A stretch of 27,846 bases of DNA from SIG587 sp045531585 (GCA_045531585.1 JAZSEH010000046.1:1-27846), one strand, 5' to 3'; counted from the first letter of the stretch, positions 8,740 to 18,083 are shown. Program-made: numbers and translations. The notes: generated by a model not told the origin, from the sequence alone.

Positions 8740-9618
8740 CTATTCAATATTTTGTATCTGCTCACGTATTTTTTCTATTTCGGACTTAATATCAACAACA
8801 GCTCTTGCTATCTCAATATCCTGCGCCTTTGAGCCGATTGTATTAGCCTCACGGTTCATTTCCTGAACAATAAAATCAAGCTTTCTGCCTATGGCATCGT
8901 CACCATCAAGCAAAGCGCTTAGCTGTTGCATATGGCTGCGAAGTCTTACGGTTTCCTCAGCAACGGCAACCTTATCTGCAAAAACTGCGGTTTCGGTTAA
9001 AAGGCGTTGCTCGTCCACCTGGGCACTTTCAAGCAATTCTCTTACCTTTTGTTCAATACGCTCCCTGTAAAGCATTACCGTTTCAGGAGAACGCTCCTCA
9101 ATGAATTCTACCTTTTCAAGAATATAACCTATTCTGTTATTAACATCATTTTTCAGGCGCAATCCCTCTGCCTCACGCATAGTAATAAATGCACTAACAG
9201 CTTCATTCGCCACAGATAACACAGCCTCGGTTATTTTATCCGCATCAATGTCAGGCTTTGTTATTTTAAATATTTCGGTATTTCTTGCAACCGACATAAC
9301 CGAAATATCATCCTTAAGACCGTATGTCTCACTCAGCTTTTTTAAAGCAACAATATAAGACTTACAGTATTCGTCATTTATATCAATAAGTGTATTGCCG
9401 TTTTCAATATCCTCAAGTGTAACGTATACCTCAACCTTACCGCGGGAAATACGTCCCTGACAAAAAGCCTTGAGCTTTTCCTCTAAATATTGATGTGCTC
9501 TTGGAATACGACAACCAAATTCAAAATATCTGTGATTTACGGATTTAATCTCTACGGTAATATTAAAACCGTCTCTTTCCTGCTCGGCTCTGCCAAAGCC
9601 TGTCATACTACGAATCAT
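8740..9618 (-). CDS. yicC: YicC/YloC-family endoribonuclease
   Basis: A 292-residue member of the YicC (YloC in Bacillus) family, oligomeric endoribonucleases implicated in RNA turnover and stationary-phase survival. The N-terminal family motif is MIRSMTGFGRAE and then VEIKSVNHRYFE. The C-terminal DUF1732 portion contains DFIVQEMNREANTIGSKA. It is the first gene of the long minus-strand operon: a consensus-like promoter lies directly upstream (9665-9694) and GAGGT precedes the ATG. Full length with no defects seen. Confidence 0.95.
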   Translation of the reverse strand: MIRSMTGFGRAEQERDGFNITVEIKSVNHRYFEFGCRIPRAHQYLEEKLKAFCQGRISRGKVEVYVTLEDIENGNTLIDINDEYCKSYIVALKKLSETYGLKDDISVMSVARNTEIFKITKPDIDADKITEAVLSVANEAVSAFITMREAEGLRLKNDVNNRIGYILEKVEFIEERSPETVMLYRERIEQKVRELLESAQVDEQRLLTETAVFADKVAVAEETVRLRSHMQQLSALLDGDDAIGRKLDFIVQEMNREANTIGSKAQDIEIARAVVDIKSEIEKIREQIQNIE

Positions 9619-9664
9619 ACAACTACCTCACTATCGGGCATACAAACCCAATTTAGTTCTTATT

Positions 9665-9694
9665 ATTTTATCAAATTTCATACCCATTTGTCAA
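9665..9694 (-). promoter_or_regulatory. SigA-type promoter for the yicC-prkC operon
   Basis: Minus-strand -35 TTGACA (9689-9694) and -10 TAAAAT (9665-9670) are separated by 18 bases, about 47 bases upstream of the yicC ATG. It is the only strong promoter seen for the eleven tightly packed downstream genes; no internal terminator was noticed. Confidence 0.75.
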
Positions 9695-9742
9695 CCAATA
9701 TCACGCTTTGTAACCATTTTTAACCGTTTTATAAACATAATA

Positions 9743-9774
9743 ACGGACAAAATGCCAAAAGACATTTTGTCCGT
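9743..9774 (-). terminator. Stem-loop terminator after htrA
   Basis: A perfect 12-base inverted repeat (ACGGACAAAATG and its complement) with an 8-base loop sits five bases beyond the htrA stop codon. The following minus-strand sequence (TATTATGTTTAT) is only moderately U-rich, so termination may be incomplete. It separates the htrA unit from the yicC promoter. Confidence 0.65.
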
Positions 9775-9779
9775 GAATT

Positions 9780-11180
9780 TTATTGTGCGTTATTTGCAGC
9801 AATTTTTATTGATGTTGAATAGTATCTTCCGGAGCGATATATAACCACAGCTACGTTTTCGCCCGGCTTGCATTCTGTAAGAATATCGCTAAACATAGTA
9901 TAGTCAGTGATTTTAGTACCGTTAAATTCGGTAATTATATCTCCGCGTCTTATCTTAGCAAGATCTGCGGGACCACCGCTTACAACACTTTGAACAACGG
10001 CACCTACAGGGAAATTTAAATACTGAAGGGTTTTTGAATCATAGCGTTCACTTATTGTTATACCAATATAAGGTGTGGGATCATTTTCTTTGGAAATTAT
10101 TTTATCGCATATTTCTTTAACGCTGTCAACAGGTATGGCAAATCCCATTCCCTCATAGCTTTCTGATACAATTTTTGAACTGTTAATTCCAACAAGCTTT
10201 CCTTCGGTATTTACAAGCGCACCGCCTGAATTTCCGGGATTTATAGCCGCATCAGTTTGAATGAGATATGCAGAATCTCCATCAGAGATTGTTCTGTTTA
10301 AACCGCTAATTATTCCATAGGTTACAGAGCCCATAAACTCAAGTCCGCCGGGATTTCCTATAGCTGCAACAAACTGGCCAACCTTTAAATCTTCGGAACT
10401 GCCAAGCTCTATAGCCTTTAAACCGCTTGGTGCCTGAATTTTTATAACGGCAAGGTCATTGGAAATATTGTAACCTACCACCGTTGCACTAATGCCTTTT
10501 TCATCGTCATTACCCAAAAAGACCTGAATTGTTGAGCTTTGGGAGCCAACGGCGCTTTCGATAACGTGATAGTTGGTTATTATATATCCGTCAGTACTGT
10601 AAATTACACCGGAACCCTCACCGGTTGTTTCCTCACTACTTCCAAAAAAGTTATTAACTGCCGCCATTGTTCTAATACCAACAACACTGGGCGTAACCTT
10701 TTCTGCTACAGCCTCAATAACTGATTCTGCGGTTTTATCAACAACTATATTGATGTTTGAACCACCGCCTTGAGATTCAGAAGACGAAGTAATTGAAGAG
10801 GTATTATCAACATTATCATCTGCTTTTAAAAATTGTCCCGCAACCAAAACGCCAATACTTGTTACAGCGCCAATAACGGCTGCAAGTATTGCCGCAACAA
10901 TCACGGTACCTACACCATAACGTTTTTCAGATGAACCTTTGGGTGACATAGCAGGACCTGATTGCGGTATATAAGGATTGTATTTCATTTCAGGCATATT
11001 AAATACAGGCTCTGCATTATAATTTTCATCATTTTGCTTTTCGGTATTATTAGCTTCTGACGAAACTTCCTCTTGCTTTGTGAAAAACTCACCGGAAGGA
11101 GTGACGCTATTTTCGTTATCATCTTTTGGCTCAACAGAATCAAAGCCTGTATTATCGTTACGATTTAAATTATCGTCCAC
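9780..11180 (-). CDS. htrA: HtrA/DegP-like membrane-anchored serine protease with PDZ domain
   Basis: Trypsin-like quality-control protease of 466 residues. Layout: a disordered cytoplasmic N terminus rich in Asn, Glu and Pro (1-87), one transmembrane helix (about 90-117), a Ser-rich linker, the protease domain with H205 (ITNYHVIE), D242 (SNDLAVI) and S318 (NPGNSGGALV) forming the triad, and one PDZ domain (about 371-460). It should act on misfolded proteins outside the membrane. The start is GTG at 11180 behind AGAGGAA; no better ATG exists. It ends the minus-strand unit and is followed by a hairpin. One PDZ domain with an N-terminal anchor is the usual Firmicute HtrA form. Confidence 0.95.
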   Translation of the reverse strand: MDDNLNRNDNTGFDSVEPKDDNENSVTPSGEFFTKQEEVSSEANNTEKQNDENYNAEPVFNMPEMKYNPYIPQSGPAMSPKGSSEKRYGVGTVIVAAILAAVIGAVTSIGVLVAGQFLKADDNVDNTSSITSSSESQGGGSNINIVVDKTAESVIEAVAEKVTPSVVGIRTMAAVNNFFGSSEETTGEGSGVIYSTDGYIITNYHVIESAVGSQSSTIQVFLGNDDEKGISATVVGYNISNDLAVIKIQAPSGLKAIELGSSEDLKVGQFVAAIGNPGGLEFMGSVTYGIISGLNRTISDGDSAYLIQTDAAINPGNSGGALVNTEGKLVGINSSKIVSESYEGMGFAIPVDSVKEICDKIISKENDPTPYIGITISERYDSKTLQYLNFPVGAVVQSVVSGGPADLAKIRRGDIITEFNGTKITDYTMFSDILTECKPGENVAVVIYRSGRYYSTSIKIAANNAQ

Positions 11181-11269
11181 AGCAATTCCTCTTTTCTTTC
11201 AGATTATGTTGTCATTTTAAAAATAATATATTACAAATTAGTCACAAATATATGAACTTTTAGTGAATA

Positions 11270-11995
11270 TTAAAATCTACGCCTTTTAATACGGACAAAT
11301 TCACGAACATCATTATCCTCACGTTGCCTTACCTGAATAATTATTAAAACGATTACGTAAACAGCCAAGGCTACGAAGGCAAGAATAAATACAATAACAA
11401 GTATTACAGAAAGAACAAACGTAACTCCCGAGGTCTTCTTTTCTGTTTCAATGGTAAAAGAAGATAAAATCTCTGAGGAAGTTCCACCATTTCCTTTTGA
11501 ACAATATATTGAAGCCATATAAAGCTTTCCATTTTTCAAGGTAACGTATTGCTCAGTTAAATACTCTCCCGTATCATCCTTCACCGAAGTTTCGGTACAA
11601 ATATAGTATGTATCGTTAATAGATATAATTTCGGTGTAGTCAGGCACAAGCTGTTCTGCAACAGATATAAGATTATCTTCACTTAATAATCCTATATCTT
11701 CAATCTGTTTTGAAAACTGCGTAGAATAAGCACGAAGCTGTATCTGGCTTTTGCTTTCAGAATGTAATATGAAAGCGACTAGTGATGATTCGGTAAAAAG
11801 CGCCTTAAAACTTTTGGTTGTATATCCAAGATTTTCAATAAGCTCTTTATTTTCGGAAATGTTGTCCTGAGTAATAACAAGGTAATCCTTATCAAATGAA
11901 AGACTGATATTATTTTCCTCCGGTGTGGCAGCAAGAGCCGTTACCGAAAACAAAACCAAAAAAAGAAGCGTAAATGCAAGAATTTTAATTTTCAA
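11270..11995 (-). CDS. Uncharacterised secreted/membrane-anchored protein
   Basis: A 241-residue protein not recognised by family. It begins with a clear signal peptide (hydrophobic residues 3-22 ending in an ALAA cleavage-like site), has an extracytoplasmic region of about 165 residues rich in Ser, Thr and Glu, a strong transmembrane helix (about 195-220), and a basic cytoplasmic tail rich in Arg and Lys. The topology is type I-like: the body is outside and the tail inside. The start is TTG at 11995 behind GGATGA; a nearby ATG at 12000 meets a stop after two codons. It lies 11 bases after folD and 89 bases before htrA, so a shared envelope role is possible but is inference only. Confidence 0.8.
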   Translation of the reverse strand: MKIKILAFTLLFLVLFSVTALAATPEENNISLSFDKDYLVITQDNISENKELIENLGYTTKSFKALFTESSLVAFILHSESKSQIQLRAYSTQFSKQIEDIGLLSEDNLISVAEQLVPDYTEIISINDTYYICTETSVKDDTGEYLTEQYVTLKNGKLYMASIYCSKGNGGTSSEILSSFTIETEKKTSGVTFVLSVILVIVFILAFVALAVYVIVLIIIQVRQREDNDVREFVRIKRRRF

Positions 11996-12006
11996 AACAT
12001 TTCATC

Positions 12007-12864
12007 CTATATAATTTTATTTTGCTTTTTGGCTGCAGTAAGGGTGTTTTGCATTAGCATTGCAATGGTCATGGGACCAACTCCGCCCGGAACGGGTGTA
12101 ATAGCACTACACAAGGGCGCTACATTGTCGTAGTCTACGTCTCCGCAAAGCTTACCTTCGCTGTTTCGGTTCATGCCAACGTCAATAACTACTGCTCCCG
12201 GTTTTACCATATCGCGGGTAACAAACCCGGCTTTTCCAACAGCACTTACAAGTACGTCAGCACGGCGCGTTACCATGGTAAGCTCCTTTGTTCTGGAATG
12301 ACAAACCGTTACCGTTGCGTTTTCATGTAATAAAAGCATTGACATTGGTTTTCCAACTATGTTGGAACGTCCTATTACAACACATTCCTTTCCGCTAACG
12401 GAAATATCACAATAATGTAGCATTTCCATTACACCTGCAGGGGTGCAGGGTAAAAAGTCATAATCGCCTATCATAATCTTTCCAACGTTTACAGGATGAA
12501 AAGCGTCAACATCCTTTTGAGGATTTATTGCCCTTATAACCTCACCCTCATCAAGATGGGAAGGAAGAGGAAGCTGACAGAGTATTCCGTTAACGTTATT
12601 ATCATTATTAAGCTTATCAACAAGTGACAAAAGCTCTTTGGAGGTGGTTTCGGCAGGAAGAAGATATTCATATGACACTATTCCAAGCTCTTCACAGGCC
12701 TTTTTTTTGTTTGCCACGTATACCTTAGATGCAGAGTTATCTCCAACAAGAATAACTGCAAGACCAACACTTATTCCCTTTTCTTTAAGCAGGGAAACTT
12801 CATCTTTAATCCGTGCTTTAACCGCTGCAGATATTTCTTTTCCGTTAATTATCCTGGTTTCCAT
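12007..12864 (-). CDS. folD: Bifunctional methylene-THF dehydrogenase / methenyl-THF cyclohydrolase FolD
   Basis: Interconverts 5,10-methylene-THF and 10-formyl-THF using NADP. Catalytic Y49 and K53 are in SKVYVANKKKACEELG. Other family signatures are QLPLPSHL, PQKDVDAFHP, PCTPAGVMEML, the nucleotide-binding VIGRSNIVGKPM and PGGVGPMTIAM near the C terminus. I chose the second ATG (12864), because AAGGA lies eight bases upstream of it and abuts the first ATG at 12870. This gives 285 residues, normal for the family. Its 5' end overlaps the 3' end of lgt by about 20 bases. Its product feeds Fmt encoded at 3846-4769. Confidence 0.96.
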   Translation of the reverse strand: METRIINGKEISAAVKARIKDEVSLLKEKGISVGLAVILVGDNSASKVYVANKKKACEELGIVSYEYLLPAETTSKELLSLVDKLNNDNNVNGILCQLPLPSHLDEGEVIRAINPQKDVDAFHPVNVGKIMIGDYDFLPCTPAGVMEMLHYCDISVSGKECVVIGRSNIVGKPMSMLLLHENATVTVCHSRTKELTMVTRRADVLVSAVGKAGFVTRDMVKPGAVVIDVGMNRNSEGKLCGDVDYDNVAPLCSAITPVPGGVGPMTIAMLMQNTLTAAKKQNKII

Positions 12865-13792
12865 CTTCATCTTCCTTTTCTTCTATTTGTAAATCATCGG
12901 TTTCTTTATCATTATTCGCTTCCTCTATTTCGGAAATTTTCTCAGCATTGGAAGCAAACTGTGAAACGTAACCATCATCGGTTAATACGGCCTTTTCTCT
13001 CTTTCTAATTAGAATGATTGCACTTAATCCGGCAATACAAATCACAAAGGAAAGAAGTGATGAAACACGAACAGGTCCAAGCATAAGACTATCGGTTCTC
13101 AGCAGTTCAATAAATCCACGGCCAAAGCCGTACCAAGAACAATAACCTAACGCAATTTCACCGCTGAAATGCCTTTTTTTGCTTAAAATATGTAGTAAAA
13201 CAAATCCCAAAATACACCACAATGATTCATACAAGAAGCAAGGATGAACAAGACCTTCCCCACATTCTTTTACGGTGTTTATGCTGGACATACCCCAGAA
13301 ATCACTGCCTGTAAGAGTACCAAAGGCTTCCTGATTAACAAAATTACCCCAACGTCCTACTCCCTGTCCTATAAGGAAACCAAGGGCTGCAAGATCAAGC
13401 ATATCAAAAATCTTAACCTTACGTATTTTACACATAAAAACACCGCAAATAGCAGCGCCGATTACAGCACCGTATATGGCAATGCCCGAAAATCCCGAGG
13501 AATCACCAAATCCAAAAAAATCACCAAAGCTTGTAAGCTTTTCACCATCAAAAATAACATAATAAGCCCTTGCACATAATATGGCAACCGGTGTTGTAAC
13601 AAGAACAACGTCAAGCATTCTGTCCTTATTTATATTAAAACGGTCAGCATTTCTAAGTCCGTAAATAAGGGCAAGCAAAAATCCTGCGGCAATTATAATG
13701 CCATACCAATATACCTTCCAGCCGTTACCGATAGGAATGGTAAAAGCAACGTTGTTTAGCGTTAAGTGAATACCAAAAATTACAACTTCCAT
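12845..13792 (-). CDS. lgt: Prolipoprotein diacylglyceryl transferase
   Basis: Integral membrane enzyme that transfers diacylglyceryl from phosphatidylglycerol to the lipobox cysteine of prolipoproteins. Several hydrophobic helices are evident. The signature VGRWGNFVNQEAFG places the essential arginine at R147, and the later HPCFLYES motif and the C-terminal helix SSLLSFVICIAGLSA also fit. The protein (315 residues) carries an acidic, probably disordered C-terminal tail of about 45 residues after the last helix, longer than in E. coli. AAGGAGT precedes the ATG inside the end of the upstream peptidase gene. Confidence 0.95.
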   Translation of the reverse strand: MEVVIFGIHLTLNNVAFTIPIGNGWKVYWYGIIIAAGFLLALIYGLRNADRFNINKDRMLDVVLVTTPVAILCARAYYVIFDGEKLTSFGDFFGFGDSSGFSGIAIYGAVIGAAICGVFMCKIRKVKIFDMLDLAALGFLIGQGVGRWGNFVNQEAFGTLTGSDFWGMSSINTVKECGEGLVHPCFLYESLWCILGFVLLHILSKKRHFSGEIALGYCSWYGFGRGFIELLRTDSLMLGPVRVSSLLSFVICIAGLSAIILIRKREKAVLTDDGYVSQFASNAEKISEIEEANNDKETDDLQIEEKEDEDGNQDN

Positions 13793-13796
13793 TTTT

Positions 13797-15065
13797 CTAC
13801 TCCTTGTTTTTTACTACGGATAAAACAGAGTTTTCTGTTTTTAGTTCGTTAAGATATACCATAACTTCAGATAGAGTTATATTGCTTAAAACCTCAAGGT
13901 CATCAAAAACCTTTTCGCCGTTGATTGCACACTCGCTCAGCTGTGATGCTATAGCTTCAACATTGTTAAAACGCTTTACCGCATCACCGTACATACCGCG
14001 TTTAACGGCCTCAAAAAGTTCAAAATCAACACCTTGTTTTAACATTCTATCAATTTCGCAGTTAATTTCAGCCTTAACCATTTCGGGATTTTTCGACTCA
14101 CCCGAGAAAAGAATTGCAGTATAACCGTGGCCTGTAAAAACTTCTGTTTCAAACTCGTCGTTAACAAGTCCGTCATTTATAAGTTTTTCAAACAAATCCG
14201 AGTTATCTCCCGCAAGAAGGTCAAGTGCCAGCTGAAAACCAATTCTGTCACGAACGGGCATAATAGGTTCATTAGAGGTTATTTTAAAGCCGTAACAAAA
14301 AAGCGGTTGGCCAACCTGTAAAAATTGTTCGGTATAGTGCTTTCTTACGCCTTCTTTTTCTTCAAAGGTTCCTCTGACTATATTTATGGAATCGTTCTTT
14401 TTAATCGAGTCACAAACCTGCTTTATAACATCATCCGTCTTAATATTACCCGCAACGCAAATAAACATATTTGACGGATGATAAAAGGTGTTATAGCAAT
14501 CGTATAGAAGCTTGTCGTCAATCTTTGCAATACTTTCAACCGTGCCTGCAATATCAATTCTTACGGGATGATTTTCATACATTGCGGCAAGCATATTAAA
14601 CATTACCCGCCAAGAAGGACTATCCTCGTACATCCTTATTTCCTGACCGATTATTCCCTGTTCCTTTTGAACAGTTTTAGCTGTAAAATAAGGCGACTGA
14701 ACAAAATCAAGTAGTATTTCAAAGTTTTCTTTAAATTTTGAAGTACAGGAAAAAAGATAGCAGGTGCGGTCAAATGAGGTATATGCATTTGCATAGGCTC
14801 CTGTTTTAGCATATCTTGTAAAGGCATCTCCGTCTTCACTTTCAAAAAGCTTATGCTCAAGAAAATGGGCTATACCCTCAGGCACCTCAATAAAATTAAC
14901 ACCGTCACGGCTAAAGCGTGTATCAATAGAACCGTATTTAGTTCCAAAAAGCGCGTATGCAGATGAATATTCAGGTCTTTCAACCACGTATATTTCAAGG
15001 CCACTGTCAAGCACAGTCTTTACACACTCTATACCCAGCTTTGAGGTAATTTTTTCAGTTGTCAT
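13797..15065 (-). CDS. ymfH: M16-family zinc peptidase (YmfH-like, catalytic partner)
   Basis: Insulinase/pitrilysin-type (M16) protein of 422 residues. The inverted zinc motif HxxEH is intact as HFLEH (about residues 67-71 from this start), with a downstream acidic stretch GQEIRMYEDSP that can supply the third ligand. A second M16 domain covers the C-terminal half. The ATG at 15065 is preferred over the one at 15071 because GGAGG lies about nine bases upstream of it and only three from the other. It overlaps the end of its non-catalytic-looking paralogue. Substrate unknown; such pairs occur widely in Firmicutes, processing peptides or acting in envelope quality control. Confidence 0.9.
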   Translation of the reverse strand: MTTEKITSKLGIECVKTVLDSGLEIYVVERPEYSSAYALFGTKYGSIDTRFSRDGVNFIEVPEGIAHFLEHKLFESEDGDAFTRYAKTGAYANAYTSFDRTCYLFSCTSKFKENFEILLDFVQSPYFTAKTVQKEQGIIGQEIRMYEDSPSWRVMFNMLAAMYENHPVRIDIAGTVESIAKIDDKLLYDCYNTFYHPSNMFICVAGNIKTDDVIKQVCDSIKKNDSINIVRGTFEEKEGVRKHYTEQFLQVGQPLFCYGFKITSNEPIMPVRDRIGFQLALDLLAGDNSDLFEKLINDGLVNDEFETEVFTGHGYTAILFSGESKNPEMVKAEINCEIDRMLKQGVDFELFEAVKRGMYGDAVKRFNNVEAIASQLSECAINGEKVFDDLEVLSNITLSEVMVYLNELKTENSVLSVVKNKE

Positions 15066-16341
15066 TTTCATTTACCTCCGGTAATAAAAGATATACTGTG
15101 TGAAGTTTAATGCCTGCTGCGGCATTTTTAACGTCGTCTCGGGTTATATTGTCAACCAATGAAACAACATCCTCCGGTGAAAGAAGTTTTTCGTTATGAA
15201 TCTTAAGAGCATACCATACATCAAGTGAACTTAAGGAATCCTGATAGCTTTGTAAGGACTGAACAATGCTTCTAAGAGATGAATCAAATTCAAAATCTGT
15301 AAATTCACCGTTCTGAACTTTTTTAAGCTGTAATAAAATTTCATCCTGAGCCTTTTGCTGATTTTCGGCTTCAAGACCGCTATCTACCATGACAAAGCCT
15401 TTATTTCTTACAGACGATGCAGAGCAATAATAGCAAAGACTTAATTTTTCGCGAACCTGGGTAAATAATTTAGAATAAGGACCGCCGCCAAAAATATCGG
15501 TTGCCACCATTAAAGGTATAGAACACTCATCATTACCAAAAACTTCGCTGGAAAAGCCCATAACAAGCTTGCCTTGAATCACGTCCATACGGTCTATAAC
15601 TCGCTTAACACTTTCACGTGATTTAACAGGCTTTACCTTTTTATAATCAAAAACATCATTTCTTTCTACAGAAGAAAATTTTTCTCCTATTTGCTCAAAC
15701 AAGCCCTCGGGCAGAGCCTCACCAATAACGTGAACTCTGACGAAAGAAGAACGCAGCATTCTTTCCCAAGCCTTATAAAGGTCTTTCCCCGTTAATATAT
15801 CGGCGCCTTCTATAGTTCCAAGCTTACCAATACCAAAGGGGTCGTTTTCAAACATTTCCTCTTTAAGGCGTTTTCTTGCAAAGGTACGCTTATCGTTAAG
15901 TTCAGCCTTAATATCCTCAAGCATTTTTCTTTTTTCTCTGATAACGTCCTCGTCAAAAAAAGCACTATCTTGAATCTTCGGTTCAAAAATCAAGGACATA
16001 ATATATTCACAGGCCTTGCTTATAACTGCATCATTATTAGAAGTAAACCTATCATTTATTGCCGTAATCACAAATCTTAGTAACTGAGCGTCACCAACAG
16101 GTACGGCAGAAACGGCAACGTCGGCGCCATAAAGCATATTCAGTCTTCTGTTCATCGCTTTAAAGCCACCGTATTTACCGCTACAGGTACTGAGTATATA
16201 AGTGAGCATTGCGTTTGCAGAAATATCCTCTTTTTTTAGCGGTAAATAAAAATTGAAGGATATAAGAGTAGTATTAAATCTGGAATTTTCTATAAAAATT
16301 CCTTCTACGCCCTTTGAAATAACTACAGGCTCTTTTCCCAT
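15055..16341 (-). CDS. ymfF: M16-family peptidase-like protein lacking HxxEH (YmfF-like)
   Basis: M16-fold protein of 428 residues paired with the downstream active-type gene. The region where HxxEH should stand reads YILSTCSGKYGG, with no HxxEH, so it is probably a non-catalytic or accessory subunit, as in alpha/beta heterodimeric M16 enzymes. The C-terminal half keeps family features such as DIFGGGPYSKLFTQVREKLSLCY. The ATG at 16341 (MGKEPVVISKG) is chosen because GGAGTGA precedes it; the frame also opens further upstream to 16365. First gene of the minus-strand unit reaching htrA, with an extended -10 element upstream. Confidence 0.9.
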   Translation of the reverse strand: MGKEPVVISKGVEGIFIENSRFNTTLISFNFYLPLKKEDISANAMLTYILSTCSGKYGGFKAMNRRLNMLYGADVAVSAVPVGDAQLLRFVITAINDRFTSNNDAVISKACEYIMSLIFEPKIQDSAFFDEDVIREKRKMLEDIKAELNDKRTFARKRLKEEMFENDPFGIGKLGTIEGADILTGKDLYKAWERMLRSSFVRVHVIGEALPEGLFEQIGEKFSSVERNDVFDYKKVKPVKSRESVKRVIDRMDVIQGKLVMGFSSEVFGNDECSIPLMVATDIFGGGPYSKLFTQVREKLSLCYYCSASSVRNKGFVMVDSGLEAENQQKAQDEILLQLKKVQNGEFTDFEFDSSLRSIVQSLQSYQDSLSSLDVWYALKIHNEKLLSPEDVVSLVDNITRDDVKNAAAGIKLHTVYLLLPEVNENDN

Positions 16342-16382
16342 TAAAATCACTCCAAATATTAACAAACTATTACTTATTTTAT

Positions 16383-16391
16383 ATTATAACA
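16383..16391 (-). promoter_or_regulatory. Extended -10 promoter element for the M16-lgt-folD-htrA unit
   Basis: On the minus strand TGTTATAAT (TG-N-TATAAT) lies about 42 bases upstream of the ymfF-like ATG. No good -35 hexamer is found at the proper distance, which is tolerated with an extended -10. It lies in the 160-base divergent region shared with the cardiolipin synthase promoter. Confidence 0.55.
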
Positions 16392-16452
16392 TAAACTTTT
16401 CAATAACACCACAAAAAAATATGAATTTTTTGTAACTTATATTTTCACAAGA

Positions 16453-16480
16453 TTGAAATTAAAAAAATGCGTGATAAAAT
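16453..16480 (+). promoter_or_regulatory. Promoter for cardiolipin synthase gene
   Basis: TTGAAA (16453-16458) and TAAAAT (16475-16480) are separated by 16 bases, about 20 bases upstream of the TTG start. The leader is very short. Confidence 0.55.
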
Positions 16481-16501
16481 TATTATACAGGCGGTGATTT
16501 T

Positions 16502-18031
16502 TTGGATAATAATAAAAGAGGATACCCATTTCCCATTAAAACTGTTCTTACCGGCATTAGCTTAGTTTTACAGCTTGCCTTACTTATTGTACCCGTTTTA
16601 TTCTTTTCAAAATCCGCAATATGGTTTTACAGTGCTTGTCAAGTGCTTTCAATTTGTTTTGTAATATACATTATAAACTGTCCCTCAAATCCAAGCTACA
16701 AAATAACCTGGATAACCTTTATACTCACTTTACCTGTTATGGGCGTTGTTGTTTTTCTTCTTTTTGGAGGAGGCCGTGTTTTTCCCCACCTAAAAAAAAG
16801 AATGAAAAAATGTGAAAAAAAATATATGGCTTATCTTCCAAGCTCCAGTCTTGAAGAAGAGCGTCTTATTTATTCGGATATGTTTCATTCAAGACAGGCG
16901 CATTATCTTACAAACGAGACAGGATTTCCCGTATATTCCTCAACAAGTGCCAAATATCTTCCAAGCGGCGAATTGTTTCTTGAAGCTTTATTGGAAGAAC
17001 TTAAAAATGCCGAAAAATTTATATATATTGAATTTTTTATTCTCGCAGACGGAATTATGTGGAGCAAGATTTATCAAATTCTTCGAGAAAAAATCAAAGA
17101 AGGCGTAGAAATTAAAATAATATTTGATGATTTCGGTTCTATTGGCAGACAACCGAAGAATTTTGTAAAAGAACTTAAAAACAGCGGTATTCAGGTTTCG
17201 GTATTTAATCCGCTTCGTCCTTCTGTTGATATTTTTATGAATAATCGAAATCACCGCAAGATAGTTGTTATTGACGGGAATACTGCTTTTACAGGCGGAA
17301 TAAATATTGGTGATGAATATATAAACGATTGGGAACGTTTTGGACATTGGCTTGACACAGGAATAATGCTTAAGGGGAGAGCTGTACAAAGCTTTACTGC
17401 AATGTTCTGTACTATGTGGGAATTTACTACGGGACAGGAAATTGATATGTCCTGTCGTTTAAGCAATCAATTTACCAAGGAGGACGGATTCGTTCTTCCC
17501 TATTGTGACGGCCCCTTAAATGATAAAAATCCTGCTGAAGGAATATATATGCAGATGCTAAGCAATGCACAGCGTTACGTTTATATTGTGTCACCGTATC
17601 TTATACTTGATAACAATATGGTTAATGCTTTGACTCTTGCTGCAAAAGCAGGTATTGACATAAGAATTGTTGTTCCTCATAAACCTGATAAATGGTACGT
17701 TCATCCCGTTACTCAGTATTATTACGACGAGCTTTTGTCATCAGGCGTAAAAATATACGAATATACACCCGGCTTTATTCATGCAAAAGTATTTTTAAGT
17801 GATGATATTGTTGCAACCGTCGGAACGGTAAATATGGATTACCGCAGCTTCTTTTTCCACTTTGAGTGTGGTGTATGGATGAGCGGAAATTCACAAATTA
17901 AAAATATAAAAGAACAAATGAATGATATTTTTAATGCATCAAAGGAAATTAAACTTGAAAAATGGAAAAAAAGACCTGCTTTTGATAAAATTAAGCAGTC
18001 TATTCTTCATCTTTTTTCTCCTTTTATGTAA
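16502..18031 (+). CDS. cls: Cardiolipin synthase (phospholipase D superfamily)
   Basis: Membrane enzyme that condenses two phosphatidylglycerol molecules to cardiolipin; 509 residues. Two or three N-terminal hydrophobic helices (about 15-35, 39-60, 69-89) precede two PLD-type catalytic domains. The first HKD motif is HRKIVVID (251-258) followed by TGG; the second is HAKVFLSD (427-434) followed by the conserved GTVNMDYRS. The start is TTG at 16502 behind GGCGGTGA. It is divergent from the M16 unit. The size and the long N-terminal membrane part match the Firmicute Cls group. Confidence 0.94.
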   Translation: MDNNKRGYPFPIKTVLTGISLVLQLALLIVPVLFFSKSAIWFYSACQVLSICFVIYIINCPSNPSYKITWITFILTLPVMGVVVFLLFGGGRVFPHLKKRMKKCEKKYMAYLPSSSLEEERLIYSDMFHSRQAHYLTNETGFPVYSSTSAKYLPSGELFLEALLEELKNAEKFIYIEFFILADGIMWSKIYQILREKIKEGVEIKIIFDDFGSIGRQPKNFVKELKNSGIQVSVFNPLRPSVDIFMNNRNHRKIVVIDGNTAFTGGINIGDEYINDWERFGHWLDTGIMLKGRAVQSFTAMFCTMWEFTTGQEIDMSCRLSNQFTKEDGFVLPYCDGPLNDKNPAEGIYMQMLSNAQRYVYIVSPYLILDNNMVNALTLAAKAGIDIRIVVPHKPDKWYVHPVTQYYYDELLSSGVKIYEYTPGFIHAKVFLSDDIVATVGTVNMDYRSFFFHFECGVWMSGNSQIKNIKEQMNDIFNASKEIKLEKWKKRPAFDKIKQSILHLFSPFM

Positions 18032-18034
18032 TAG

Positions 18035-18063
18035 TTGACAATTATAACTTTTTAATGTATAAT
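18035..18063 (+). promoter_or_regulatory. Perfect consensus promoter for the 52-residue protein gene
   Basis: TTGACA (18035-18040) and TATAAT (18058-18063) are spaced by exactly 17 bases, the ideal SigA promoter. It begins four bases after the cls stop codon and lies about 20 bases upstream of the small gene's ATG. Confidence 0.8.
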
Positions 18064-18083
18064 TTAATCAAGAGGTGGTAATT

